DNA from: Bradyrhizobium erythrophlei
GTDB lineage: Bacteria > Pseudomonadota > Alphaproteobacteria > Rhizobiales > Xanthobacteraceae
Assembly: GCA_900129675.1 (NCBI GenBank)
Contig: FSRD01000001.1
Coordinates: 1,105,501-1,169,500 of the forward strand
Length of the DNA: 64,000 nt
Reading direction: 5' to 3'
Within the stretch, counting starts at the first letter, position 1; the number at the start of each line of letters is the position of its first letter. The position numbers were made by a program, and so were the translations under genes. This document shows positions 45,306 to 54,338 of the stretch, one piece after another. Below the pieces are notes generated by a model that was not told the origin of the DNA, did no database searches, and was given only the letters and a program-made list of their open reading frames with translations.

Positions 45306-47183
45306 ATGTCTGTTCCCGCCAATGCCTCCGCCTCCAGACGTCTGTCCGAAGGTGCTCCCGACGCGCTGTCCGTGCTGAATTCCGTGTTCGGCCTGCCGGC
45401 CTTTCGCGGTGCACAGGAAGAGATCGTCCGGCATGTCACCGAGGGCGGCAACTGCCTGGTGCTGATGCCGACCGGCGGCGGCAAGTCGCTGTGCTACCAA
45501 CTGCCGGCGCTGTTGCGCGAGGGCTGTGGCATCGTGGTCTCGCCGCTGATCGCCTTGATGCGCGACCAGGTCGCGGGCCTGCTCGAGGCCGGCGTCAACG
45601 CGGCGGTGCTGAATTCCACTCTGTCGTTCGCGGAGGCCTCGGAGGTCGAGCGGCGGCTGCTCGCGGGCGACCTCGACCTGCTCTATGTCGCACCGGAGCG
45701 GCTGTTGACGCCGCGCTGCCTTGCCCTGCTCGGCCAGGCCAAAATTGCGCTATTTGCGATCGACGAGGCGCATTGCGTGTCGCAATGGGGGCACGACTTC
45801 CGCCCGGAATATATCGGCCTGTCGGTGATCGCCGAGCGTTTTCCGGACGTGCCGCGCATCGCGCTGACGGCTACCGCCGACGATCTGACACGCAAGGAAA
45901 TCGCCGACCGGCTCGGGCTGGCCGGCGCGCCTCGCTTCGTCGCAAGTTTCGACCGCCCGAATATCCGCTATGAAATCGTCGACAAGCAAAATGCGCAAAC
46001 GCAGCTCAAGAGCTTCATCAGCGAGCGCCACGCCGGCGATGCCGGCATCGTTTACTGCCTCTCTCGCGCCAAGGTCGAGGATACCGCGGCCGCACTGACC
46101 AAGGCGGGCGTGCCGGCGCTGCCCTATCATGCCGGCCTCGATGCCGGTCAACGCGCCCGCAACCAGGATCGCTTCATCAACGAGGACGGCGTCGTGATCG
46201 TCGCCACCATTGCGTTCGGCATGGGCATCGACAAGCCCGACGTACGCTTTGTCGCGCATCTCGACTTGCCCAAGAGTATCGAGGCCTATTACCAGGAAAC
46301 CGGCCGCGCCGGGCGCGACGGCAAGCCATCCAGCGCCTGGATGGCGTATGGCCTGTCCGACATCGTGCAGCAGCGCCGCATGATCGACGAATCAACCGGC
46401 TCGGACGCGTTCAAGCGCGTGTCGATCGGCAAACTCGACGCGCTGGTCGGCCTGGCCGAAACCGCCGGCTGCCGGCGCAGCCGCCTGCTCGGCTATTTCG
46501 GTGAAGCCGTCAGCGGCGGCAATTGCGGCAATTGCGACAACTGCCTGTCGCCGCCGGTGGTGCGCGACGGCAAGGTGGTAGCGCAAAAGCTGTTGTCCTG
46601 CGCCTATCGAACCGGGCAGCGTTTCGGCGCCATGCATCTGATTGACGTTCTGGTCGGCCGCATCACCGAACGCGTCACGCAGTTCGGGCATGACAAATTG
46701 TCCGTGTTCGGCATCGGCCGCGAACTCAATGAAAAACAATGGCGCGCCGTGATGCGCCAGCTGGTGGCCATGGGCCATCTGCGCGCCGACAGCGAAGCAT
46801 TTGGCGCATTGAAGCTGACAGAATCGGCCCGCGGCGTCCTGAAGGGCGAGACCGAGGTGATGCTGCGCGAGCAGCCCGCAGGTTCGCGCAACCGCGCCAT
46901 CCGGGACAAATCAAGACGCGGCGATCTGGCGCCCGCCTCCGTCGGCCAGGGCAAACCCGCCGATCCCGCCTTGCACGCTGCGCTCAAGGCATGGCGTTCC
47001 GAGATCGCACGCAAGCGCGGCGTACCGGCCTATGTCGTGCTGCACGATTCCACCATCGACGGCATCGCGGCGGTGCGCCCGGCGACGCTCAACGAACTTC
47101 GCGGCATCGCCGGCATCGGCGACAAGAAGCTCGAGCATTACGGGGACGAACTGATCGCGCTGGTGAAGGCCAGTCGCGATTAA
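45306..47183 (+). CDS. recQ: ATP-dependent DNA helicase RecQ
   Basis: A 625-residue RecQ helicase: Walker [22 protein letters not shown] box [19 protein letters not shown], motif [14 protein letters not shown], zinc site with CGNCDNC, winged helix, and a C-terminal HRDC domain from about residue 550 ([18 protein letters not shown]). It unwinds recombination intermediates. Stands alone. The first ATG in this frame gives the normal N-terminus. Confidence 0.95.
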   Translation: MSVPANASASRRLSEGAPDALSVLNSVFGLPAFRGAQEEIVRHVTEGGNCLVLMPTGGGKSLCYQLPALLREGCGIVVSPLIALMRDQVAGLLEAGVNAAVLNSTLSFAEASEVERRLLAGDLDLLYVAPERLLTPRCLALLGQAKIALFAIDEAHCVSQWGHDFRPEYIGLSVIAERFPDVPRIALTATADDLTRKEIADRLGLAGAPRFVASFDRPNIRYEIVDKQNAQTQLKSFISERHAGDAGIVYCLSRAKVEDTAAALTKAGVPALPYHAGLDAGQRARNQDRFINEDGVVIVATIAFGMGIDKPDVRFVAHLDLPKSIEAYYQETGRAGRDGKPSSAWMAYGLSDIVQQRRMIDESTGSDAFKRVSIGKLDALVGLAETAGCRRSRLLGYFGEAVSGGNCGNCDNCLSPPVVRDGKVVAQKLLSCAYRTGQRFGAMHLIDVLVGRITERVTQFGHDKLSVFGIGRELNEKQWRAVMRQLVAMGHLRADSEAFGALKLTESARGVLKGETEVMLREQPAGSRNRAIRDKSRRGDLAPASVGQGKPADPALHAALKAWRSEIARKRGVPAYVVLHDSTIDGIAAVRPATLNELRGIAGIGDKKLEHYGDELIALVKASRD

Positions 47184-47206
47184 CTTGAGCGAGGGCGGAC
47201 TGCGTC

Positions 47207-48079
47207 TCAGCCGACACGAACCCGATATCTCAGAATTCGTTTTTCGCCCGGAGCAAGGTGCAAAAGCCGGGGCTTGTCGGTGAATTCGCCGTCGAAATCC
47301 GACGGACTGGCCATCCCGTGCCAGGGTTCGATACAGATGAACGGCGCGCCACCAGGTTTTGACCAGACCCCGAGTTCAGGGAAGTCTTCCCAGGACATCT
47401 CGATCGACGGTCCGCGGTCGGCGGCGTAGCGCACCGAAGTGCTGGCAAGGCGGTCCAGAATGACCGCATCGTCGTCGAACAGCCGCTCGGAAAGGGCGAG
47501 TGTCCTACCGTGGACCGGCGTTGGTTCTGGCGCTGATCGCAGCAGGCCCTCCTTCAACCGCCGCACCGGCGCCGGTTCCTCATTGGAAAAGGTGAGGGCG
47601 TAGGCCTGCTTGTCCAATCCGGACAGCAGCGGCCAATTGAAGGCCGGGTGCGCGCCGATCGACGCCGGCAATATCTCCTCGCCGGTGTTGGCGATTTCCA
47701 GCGTCACGCCCAGATCGGCGTGTTGCAGCGCGTAGGCGACCACAAGCCGGAACGCGAAGGGATAGCGCTCGCGCGTGACGGCGCTGTCCGTCAGCACCAG
47801 CAAGCAGCGATCGGGCTCACGTTCGACCCATTCAAACCGATGATCGCGCGCAAAGCCGTGCTGCGTCATCGGATAGGTCTTGCCCCGATGCCGCAATTCG
47901 TCGTTCTTCAGTTTACCGACGATCGGAAACAGCAACGGCGCGTGACGCCGCCATTGCGGCCCGGCCTGCCAAAGCAGCTCGCACCCCTGCCCATTCTTCA
48001 GCGAGCATAATTCGGCGCCTCGCGCCAGGACGGCTGCGGTGGCCCCGTCGCTGCGCAGCGTGTGGCTGTCGTTACCCAT
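47207..48079 (-). CDS. Aldose 1-epimerase family protein
   Basis: A 290-residue galactose-mutarotase-like protein of the LacX/hexose-6-phosphate epimerase branch. Conserved: LLFPIVGKLKND, MTQHGFARDHRFEW (His), ASIGAHPAFNWPL (His) and ICIEPWHGMASP (catalytic Glu). It interconverts sugar anomers. The ATG at 48079 with GAGG upstream is used; 16 codons further upstream add nothing conserved. It is on the same strand as the amino-acid binding protein gene, but about 70 bases beyond it. Confidence 0.86.
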   Translation of the reverse strand: MGNDSHTLRSDGATAAVLARGAELCSLKNGQGCELLWQAGPQWRRHAPLLFPIVGKLKNDELRHRGKTYPMTQHGFARDHRFEWVEREPDRCLLVLTDSAVTRERYPFAFRLVVAYALQHADLGVTLEIANTGEEILPASIGAHPAFNWPLLSGLDKQAYALTFSNEEPAPVRRLKEGLLRSAPEPTPVHGRTLALSERLFDDDAVILDRLASTSVRYAADRGPSIEMSWEDFPELGVWSKPGGAPFICIEPWHGMASPSDFDGEFTDKPRLLHLAPGEKRILRYRVRVG

Positions 48080-48150
48080 GGTTCGCCTCGCCAGAATGTA
48101 GCGATGCGGCGGGTGCATTGATGTCACCCGTCACGCCGCGCAGCACCCCG

Positions 48151-49161
48151 TCACTTGAACGGAATCGCGTACATCAGACCACCTTTGGTCCAGGTCGCGT
48201 TGAGACCGCGCTCGAGCTTGAGCGGGCTCGCCTTGCCGACATTGCGCTCGAAAATCTCGGAATAATTGCCGACCGACTTGATGGCCAGCAGCATCCATTT
48301 GTTGTCGAGGCCAAGCCGCGAGCCGAGATCGCCTGATGTGCCGAGCAGGCGCTGCACCGCCGGCGTTGTGGACTTTGCCATGTCGTCGGCATTGGCTGAT
48401 GTGACGCCGAGCTCCTCGGCCTCGATCAAGCCGTAATGCAGCCAGGTGATGATATCGCTCCACACCTCGTCGCCGTTCCGCGTGAACGGTCCGAGCGGCT
48501 CCTTGCTGATGGTTTGCGGCAGAACGGTGTAGTCGGCCGGATTCGGCGCCGCCGTCGTGACCGAGCCGGCCAGCGCCGAGGCGTCCTGGGTCATGGCATC
48601 GCAGCGCCCGCCGAAGAAGGTCTGCAACATCGTGTCGGTGCGATCGAACACCAGCGGCTTCCATTCGATCCCGTTGGCGCGCCCGTAGTCGCCGAGCGTC
48701 ACTTCATGGGTCGTGCCCTGCGCGACGCAGACGGTGGCGCCGTTGAGGCCTTTCAAATCCTTCACGCCCGAGTCGCTTTTGACGACAAAGCCCTGCCCGT
48801 CATAGAAGTTGATCGGCCCCTGCCGCAGGCCGAGCGTCACGCCGCGCAGATAGGTCTCCGTCGAATTGCGATAAAGCACGTCGATCTCGCCCGATTGCAG
48901 GGCCGTAAAACGGTTCTGCGCCGTGAGCGCGACGTAACGCACCTTGTTGGCATCGCCGAGCACGCCTGCCGCCAGCGCGCGACAATAGTCGACGTCGAGT
49001 CCCTTGTAATTGCCCTGGGAATCCGGCGCGGAAAAGCCGGCAAAGCCCGCGCTGACGCCGCACACCAGCGTGCCGCGCTGCTTGACGGTATCGAGCGTTC
49101 CGGCGGTTGCTGCCGAAAACGAAGCGGCGAGCAAACCTGTAGCAACGAGCACTCTCTTCAT
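48151..49161 (-). CDS. Amino-acid ABC transporter substrate-binding protein (AapJ-like)
   Basis: A 336-residue periplasmic binding protein with signal peptide (MKRVLVATGLLAASFSAATA) and the SBP family 3 core (GTLVCGVSAGFAGFSAPDSQ, GLDVDYCRALAAGVLGD, GEIDVLYRNSTETY). This is the AapJ-type, general L-amino-acid branch. GAGGAGGAG precedes the ATG. A class III aminotransferase and the RpiR regulator lie upstream on the same strand; the permeases are divergent. Confidence 0.9.
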   Translation of the reverse strand: MKRVLVATGLLAASFSAATAGTLDTVKQRGTLVCGVSAGFAGFSAPDSQGNYKGLDVDYCRALAAGVLGDANKVRYVALTAQNRFTALQSGEIDVLYRNSTETYLRGVTLGLRQGPINFYDGQGFVVKSDSGVKDLKGLNGATVCVAQGTTHEVTLGDYGRANGIEWKPLVFDRTDTMLQTFFGGRCDAMTQDASALAGSVTTAAPNPADYTVLPQTISKEPLGPFTRNGDEVWSDIITWLHYGLIEAEELGVTSANADDMAKSTTPAVQRLLGTSGDLGSRLGLDNKWMLLAIKSVGNYSEIFERNVGKASPLKLERGLNATWTKGGLMYAIPFK

Positions 49162-49173
49162 TCTGCTCCTCCT

Positions 49174-50523
49174 CTAGTGGCCAATATTTTTCAACGCACT
49201 ATCCACGGCAGAACCAAGCCGATCGACGATCACATCGATATCGTCCGATGTCGCGATATAGGGCGGCGCCAGCATCACGTGATCGCCGTGGTGGCCATCG
49301 GCGGTGCCGCCGCCCGGGTAGCAGCCAAGGCCATTCTCGAACGCCGCCGCCTTGATCTTCTGGTTCAGCTTGAGACCGGGATCGAAGGACTCGCGGCTGC
49401 TGCGATCGGCAACCAGTTCGATCGCCCAAAACAGGCCGCGCCCGCGGATATCGCCGACATGCCGGTGATTGCCGAAACGCTCGGTCAGGCGTCGTTCGAG
49501 ATGACCGCCGAGCGTCTTCACGTTATCGAGTAATTTCTCTTCCGCAATGATCCGCTGCACTTCCAGCGCCGCCGCACAGGCGAGCGGATGCGCGAGATAG
49601 GTATGTCCATGCTGGAAAGCGCCCGAACCCTGGCGAATGGTATCGATGATGCCTGAGCTTGCGAGCATCGCGCCGATCGGCTGGTAGCCGCCGCCGAGCC
49701 CCTTGGCGATGGCCTGGATATCCGGAGCGATACCCTCCTGCTCCCAGGCGTGCAGCGTCCCTGTGCGCCCCATGCCGCACATGACTTCGTCGAGGATCAG
49801 CAGCGCGCCGTGGCGATTGCAGATATCGCGCACGCTGCGGAAATAGCCTTCCGGCGCCGGCACGCATCCGGCGGTGGCGCCCACCACCGGCTCGGCGATG
49901 AACGCCGCCACGGTGCCGGGGCTGAGGCGCTGGAATTCCGCTTCCAGTTCTGCTGCCAGCCGCGCCACGAAATCCGCCTCGGATTCAGGGTCGCGCTGTT
50001 CACGATAGGCGAATGCCGGCGTCACATGACTGAACGCCTGCGATAGCAATGGCGCATAGGGTTCGCGGCGCCAGGCGTTGCCGCCCGCCGCCAACGCGCC
50101 CAGCGTGTTGCCGTGATAGCTTTGGCGGCGGGCGATGAAGTGCTGCCGCTGCGGCTGACCGATCTCGATGAAATACTGCCGCGCCAGCTTGATGCTGGCC
50201 TCGACCGCTTCCGATCCACCACTGACGAAATACGCGTAGCCAAGTCCGCCGGGCTCGTGGCCGACAAGCTGTTCGGCCAGCGCTTCGGCGGGTTCCGAGG
50301 AGAAGAAGCCGGTGTGGGCGTAGGCGAGTTTTGACGCTTGCCGCGATATCGCCTCGAGCACGCGCGGATGCTGGTGCCCGAGACAGGAAACGGCCGCACC
50401 GCCGGAAGCGTCGAGAATCCGGCGGCCGTCCTCGGCAATGAGCCATACGCCATCGCCGCCGACGGCCTTCGGCGGTGTTTCGCGCAAACTCCGGTGCAGC
50501 ACACGGCTGGTTCGAATATCCAT
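49174..50523 (-). CDS. Class III PLP aminotransferase
   Basis: A 449-residue fold-I aminotransferase (omega-transaminase group). The PLP-binding Lys is in AIAKGLGGGYQPIGAM; SGGSEAVEASIKLARQYF and LILDEVMCGMGRTG are typical. It moves an amino group from an omega- or alpha-amino acid to an oxoacid. It lies 12 bases from the transporter binding-protein gene and downstream of rpiR, so it probably degrades the amino acid that system imports. Confidence 0.9.
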   Translation of the reverse strand: MDIRTSRVLHRSLRETPPKAVGGDGVWLIAEDGRRILDASGGAAVSCLGHQHPRVLEAISRQASKLAYAHTGFFSSEPAEALAEQLVGHEPGGLGYAYFVSGGSEAVEASIKLARQYFIEIGQPQRQHFIARRQSYHGNTLGALAAGGNAWRREPYAPLLSQAFSHVTPAFAYREQRDPESEADFVARLAAELEAEFQRLSPGTVAAFIAEPVVGATAGCVPAPEGYFRSVRDICNRHGALLILDEVMCGMGRTGTLHAWEQEGIAPDIQAIAKGLGGGYQPIGAMLASSGIIDTIRQGSGAFQHGHTYLAHPLACAAALEVQRIIAEEKLLDNVKTLGGHLERRLTERFGNHRHVGDIRGRGLFWAIELVADRSSRESFDPGLKLNQKIKAAAFENGLGCYPGGGTADGHHGDHVMLAPPYIATSDDIDVIVDRLGSAVDSALKNIGH

Positions 50524-50537
50524 AACAGTCGTCTCTC

Positions 50538-51413
50538 TCAGTCTCTCTCGGCAACATATTGTGAGCTGGCGGCGAGGCGTGCTTCGGTTTCCTCCAGCCG
50601 CCGCTTGGCGGCCGGACCGCCCAGCGTGAAGGTCGCCGCCGCCAACGACTGCGCGATTGCAATCGCGCCGGTCAGGCTCGGGAAGAATCCCGGCGATGAA
50701 GCGGCCTCGAACAGCAGCAGATGCTCGGCCCCCTCCGCCATTGGCGCGGCAACCCCGTCCGCAATCGCGATCAGGGTAGCGCCGGAATGATGCGCCGCGC
50801 GCGCCGACAGCACGCTCGCCGTGGAGTATGGCGCAAAGCCGATGACGACGACCGCGTCGCCGCGCCGGAACGCGCCGAGATCGAGATCCTCGGGGCCGGA
50901 GCCGCCGACCAGTTGCACCGCGTCGGGCCGGAACAGCCGGAGTTGGTAGTTGAGCAGTTCGGCCACGCTGCGGCAGCTTCGAAAGCCGGCGATCCAGATT
51001 CGTCGCGTCGCGTGCAAGGCCTTTGCTGCGCCGGCCACTGCGGCGGGCGAGATGCGGGCAAGGCCCGCCGCTTCAGCCTCAAACTTGTCGGAGACCAACG
51101 ACATTTCGGGGTTTGGCCCCTGGCGCCGGCCCCTGGCCCGGCCTGAGAACGGCGACGCTTCCGTGGGTCGGCGCGCCTCGGTCAGGGCCGAGCGCAACTC
51201 GTCCCAGCCCGAATAGCCCAGCGCCTTCGCCAGCCGCGTAAACGCGGCAGGATCGGCGCCTGCGACGGTCGCGAGATCACGCATCGAGCGCGTGGTGGCG
51301 TCATAGTCGTTGGCGGCAACGAACCGGCCGACTTCCCGCAGCCGCAGCGGCAGCGAGGGCAGCGCGCTGCAGAGTTCGTTCAGGGGTGAGGGTTTTGCCG
51401 GATGCCCGCTCAT
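50538..51413 (-). CDS. MurR/RpiR-family regulator with SIS domain
   Basis: A 291-residue regulator. The N-terminal HTH_6 part (MRDLATVAGADPAAFTRLAK) binds DNA; the SIS domain from about residue 125 (RRIWIAGFRSCRSVAELLNY, VVVIGFAPYS) binds a ligand. It heads the minus-strand aminotransferase/binding-protein operon and is divergent from the permease genes. A perfect palindrome (51412-51429) covers its start codon, pointing to autoregulation. Confidence 0.88.
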   Translation of the reverse strand: MSGHPAKPSPLNELCSALPSLPLRLREVGRFVAANDYDATTRSMRDLATVAGADPAAFTRLAKALGYSGWDELRSALTEARRPTEASPFSGRARGRRQGPNPEMSLVSDKFEAEAAGLARISPAAVAGAAKALHATRRIWIAGFRSCRSVAELLNYQLRLFRPDAVQLVGGSGPEDLDLGAFRRGDAVVVIGFAPYSTASVLSARAAHHSGATLIAIADGVAAPMAEGAEHLLLFEAASSPGFFPSLTGAIAIAQSLAAATFTLGGPAAKRRLEETEARLAASSQYVAERD

Positions 51414-51429
51414 GAAACATTTGTTTCAT
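51412..51429. promoter_or_regulatory. Palindrome over rpiR start codon, candidate RpiR operator
   Basis: ATGAAAC (51412-51418) and GTTTCAT (51423-51429) are perfect inverted copies around ATTT. The rpiR start codon (51411-51413) overlaps the left arm. Occupancy would block rpiR expression and could affect the divergent permease promoter. Confidence 0.5.
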
Positions 51430-51431
51430 AT

Positions 51432-51449
51432 GTTGCGATGGATTGCAAC
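51432..51449. promoter_or_regulatory. Second short palindrome in rpiR/permease promoter region
   Basis: GTTGC (51432-51436) and GCAAC (51445-51449) are inverted around eight bases, just beside the stronger palindrome. It could be a second half of an operator or chance. Confidence 0.3.
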
Positions 51450-51512
51450 GTATGGAATACTGGCGTCAGCCAGCGCGTAGCCGATCATCGCCGCCATGAG
51501 GAATCTTGTGCC

Positions 51513-52700
51513 GTGACGACATCGAACCCCGCTCCCCCGCCGCCCCGGCGGATACGGATCTCGCTGAAGGACCGGCAGTTCGCCGGACTGTTCTGGCAGA
51601 TCGTGGTGGTGGGGATCACGGTGGCGATCGTCGCATGGCTCTGGTCGAACACGGTTCATAATCTGTCGGTACGCCGCATCTCGACCGGCTTTGCCTTTCT
51701 CGGCCGCGAGGCGGGGATGCCGATCGCCGACACTTGGTTTCCGTACAGCCCGAAGGACCCTTATTTGCGCGCCTTCGTCGTCGGGCTCGCCAATACGCTC
51801 CGCGTCGCCGTGATCGGCATTGTGCTGGCGACCATACTCGGGACCATCATCGGCGTCGCGCGCCTGTCATCGAACTGGCTGTTGTCGCGGCTTGCCGCCG
51901 TCTATGTGGAGGTGCTTCGCGATATTCCCCTGCTGCTGCAGCTATTGTTCTGGTACGTGCTGATGCAGGGACTTCCGGCGGCGCGCGCGGCCTGGAAGCC
52001 GATCGAGGGCGTCTTCCTTTCCAATCGAGGCTTGATACTTCCGTCTGTCCCGATCGAGGCGGGTCAGCTCTGGGTGATCGGCGCGGCCGTGATCGGGCTG
52101 ATCGCGTTCCATGTGGTACGCAAACAGCTGACGGCACGGCAGTTGCTGGATGGCCGGCCGCGGCGGATCTGGCCGTATGCGCTGGCGCTGGTGATCGGGC
52201 TGCCGATGCTCACCTCGCTGGCGCTCGGCGTGTCCTGGACCATCACCAAGCCGGAACTGCGCGGCTTCAATTTCGTCGGCGGACTGACGCTGGCGCCGGA
52301 ATATTTTGCGCTGCTGATCGCGCTCGTGACCTACACATCGGCGTTCATCGCCGAGATCGTGCGCAGCGGCATCCAATCCGTTCACAGGGGCCAGTGGGAC
52401 GCCGCGATGGCGCTCGGGCTGCGCCGAGGTTTCGTGCTGCAGCACATCGTCATGCCGCAGGCGCTGCGCGTCATCATTCCGCCGATGACCAGCCAGTATC
52501 TGAACCTGACGAAAAATTCTTCGCTGGCAGTTGCGGTCGGCTACCAGGACATCGTGTCGATTGCCAACACGACGCTGAACCAGACCGGTCAGGCCATCGA
52601 GGCGATCGCAATCATCATGCTGGTGTTCCTGACTATCAGCCTCGGCATCAGTCTGTTCATGAACTGGTACAATGCGCGGATCGCGCTGGTGGAGCGCTGA
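51513..52700 (+). CDS. Amino-acid ABC transporter permease (AapQ-like)
   Basis: A 395-residue permease with about eight membrane helices and the HisM-type inner-membrane motif (ANTLRVAVIGIVLATILGTI and the EAA-like AALRRG...IVMPQALRVIIPP loop; here MALGLRRGF). The large inserted domain near residues 150-250 is typical of AapQ. The GTG at 51513 with AGGA upstream sets a normal AapQ length. The second permease follows five bases after the stop. Confidence 0.88.
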   Translation: MTTSNPAPPPPRRIRISLKDRQFAGLFWQIVVVGITVAIVAWLWSNTVHNLSVRRISTGFAFLGREAGMPIADTWFPYSPKDPYLRAFVVGLANTLRVAVIGIVLATILGTIIGVARLSSNWLLSRLAAVYVEVLRDIPLLLQLLFWYVLMQGLPAARAAWKPIEGVFLSNRGLILPSVPIEAGQLWVIGAAVIGLIAFHVVRKQLTARQLLDGRPRRIWPYALALVIGLPMLTSLALGVSWTITKPELRGFNFVGGLTLAPEYFALLIALVTYTSAFIAEIVRSGIQSVHRGQWDAAMALGLRRGFVLQHIVMPQALRVIIPPMTSQYLNLTKNSSLAVAVGYQDIVSIANTTLNQTGQAIEAIAIIMLVFLTISLGISLFMNWYNARIALVER

Positions 52701-52705
52701 GCGCC

Positions 52706-53833
52706 ATGACCTCGGTGACGGACGCTCCGGGAACTCCGCTGCCCTTCAGCCGGTCACGATCAGGCCGGACCATCGTCGGCCGCGCTATCGGATGGCTGCG
52801 CATCAATCTGTTTGCGTCGATTTCCTCGACGATCGTGACGCTGCTGTTGCTGTTCGTGCTGGCGAAGGCCGCCGCCGGCCTCGTGCAGTGGGCATTTTGG
52901 AACGCGGTATGGAGCGTTCCCGGCAGCGACACGAGTGCCTGCCGGGCGGTTCACGGACTCGGCGCCTGCTGGGCCGTCATCCCAGAAAAACTTCGTTTCA
53001 TCCTGTTCGGCACCTATCCGTTCGATCAGCAATGGCGGCCGGCGCTGGCGATGCTCGCCTTCATGGCCCTGTTCTACGTGTCGAGCCGGCGTAAATGGTG
53101 GCGCAAGGAACTGGTGCTGGTGTGGGCCGCGGCGCTTACCCTGATCGGCCTCTTGATGTGGGGCGGCATTTTTGGAATGCCCTTTGTTTCCCAGGACCGC
53201 TGGGGTGGGTTGCCGGTGACGCTCATTCTCGCGACCTTCGGTCTTGCCCTCGGATTCCCGCTCGGGATTGTCGTCGCCCTTGGCCGACGCTCAAAACTCC
53301 CCGCGATCCGGTCGCTATCGGTACTCTATGTCGAGTTGATCCGTGGCGTTCCGCTGATCAGCCTGCTGTTCATGGCGAGCGTGATGTTTCCGCTGTTCAT
53401 GCCTGACGGCGTCAACGTCGATAAGCTGCTGCGGGCGCAGGTCGCGTTCGTGCTGTTCGCAGGCGCCTATCTCGCAGAGGTCATTCGCGGCGGCTTGCAG
53501 GCCGTTCCCCGCGGGCAGCATGACGCCGCCGATGCGCTCGGCCTGTCCTACTGGAAGAAGAACGGCCTGATCATTCTGCCGCAGGCGATCCGCCACGTGA
53601 TCCCGCCGCTGGTGAACACGTTCATCGCGTTCTTCAAGGATACCAGTCTGGTTCTGATCATCGGTATCTTCGACCTCTTGACGACCGCCAAGACCGCGAT
53701 CATCGATCCGGCCTGGCAATCGTTCAGTGTCGAAGTCTACCTCTTCGTCGCGCTGATCTATTTTGCGTTTTGCTTCGCGATGTCCCGCTACAGCGCCCGG
53801 CTCGAAACACAGGACGGGCCGAAAGCGCGATGA
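52706..53833 (+). CDS. Amino-acid ABC transporter permease (AapM-like)
   Basis: A 375-residue permease, the second channel subunit. Helices and the EAA loop (ALGLSYWKKNGLIILPQAIR) are present, with GGLPVTLILATFGLALGFPL opening the permease domain. Forms a heterodimer with the preceding permease. The usual third gene, the AapP ATPase, does not follow; the next gene is unrelated and on the opposite strand. Confidence 0.9.
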   Translation: MTSVTDAPGTPLPFSRSRSGRTIVGRAIGWLRINLFASISSTIVTLLLLFVLAKAAAGLVQWAFWNAVWSVPGSDTSACRAVHGLGACWAVIPEKLRFILFGTYPFDQQWRPALAMLAFMALFYVSSRRKWWRKELVLVWAAALTLIGLLMWGGIFGMPFVSQDRWGGLPVTLILATFGLALGFPLGIVVALGRRSKLPAIRSLSVLYVELIRGVPLISLLFMASVMFPLFMPDGVNVDKLLRAQVAFVLFAGAYLAEVIRGGLQAVPRGQHDAADALGLSYWKKNGLIILPQAIRHVIPPLVNTFIAFFKDTSLVLIIGIFDLLTTAKTAIIDPAWQSFSVEVYLFVALIYFAFCFAMSRYSARLETQDGPKAR

Positions 53834-53884
53834 ACCGTTCGATCATGCAGATTCGCAGCGTATCGGAAAATCGCGTCAACGAAG

Positions 53885-54265
53885 TTAGCCATCCGCGAAC
53901 GGGCGAGCACGACCAGCCCAGAACGGGCATTCAGGACAAACCTCGCCTTCCGGATAGTCGATGCCTTCCTCATGCGGACACCCCATCATCTCCTCGACCA
54001 TCGCTACAGAGTGCACCTCATGGCCGCGAAGAAAGATGGCAATTTCCTCCAATATCGTCGCGTCATTTCGCACGTCGCCGCTCTCGGCAAACCATCTCCG
54101 CAATTCGATCGGTTCGCTATCCGGCGCAACGATGACTGAGACAGCCACCTTGCTGGCACGCTGCGCGTCCGGTCCGTAGAAGGCGATGGTGCCGACCGGA
54201 TAGCCGCGAAAACCCAATTTGCTCTTTTTGTCCAGCCACTTGCGTGGCTTCAAGCCCAGCTTCAT
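53885..54265 (-). CDS. Hypothetical protein with C-terminal Cys cluster
   Basis: A 126-residue protein, no signal peptide. The C-terminus CPHEEGIDYPEGEVCPECPF has three to four Cys and a His that could bind zinc, while the rest (FYGPDAQRASKVAVSVIVAP) looks like a small alpha/beta domain. TGAGGA precedes the ATG. Similar short proteins occur in rhizobia. Function unknown. Same strand as the SWIM gene, which lies just upstream. Confidence 0.6.
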   Translation of the reverse strand: MKLGLKPRKWLDKKSKLGFRGYPVGTIAFYGPDAQRASKVAVSVIVAPDSEPIELRRWFAESGDVRNDATILEEIAIFLRGHEVHSVAMVEEMMGCPHEEGIDYPEGEVCPECPFWAGRARPFADG

Positions 54266-54338
54266 CGAGAATCCTCACCATCCATGCCGGCCAACGGCCA
54301 GGTCTTTGCCGTCTGCGGACAATACTCCTACCGTCCCG

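Noticed and set aside
48436..49533. 365-residue plus-strand frame
   Set aside because: Antisense to the AapJ-like gene and the end of the aminotransferase.
51734..52705. Long upstream extension of the second permease frame
   Set aside because: Lies in another frame of the first permease; the true start at 52706 follows the first permease by five bases.
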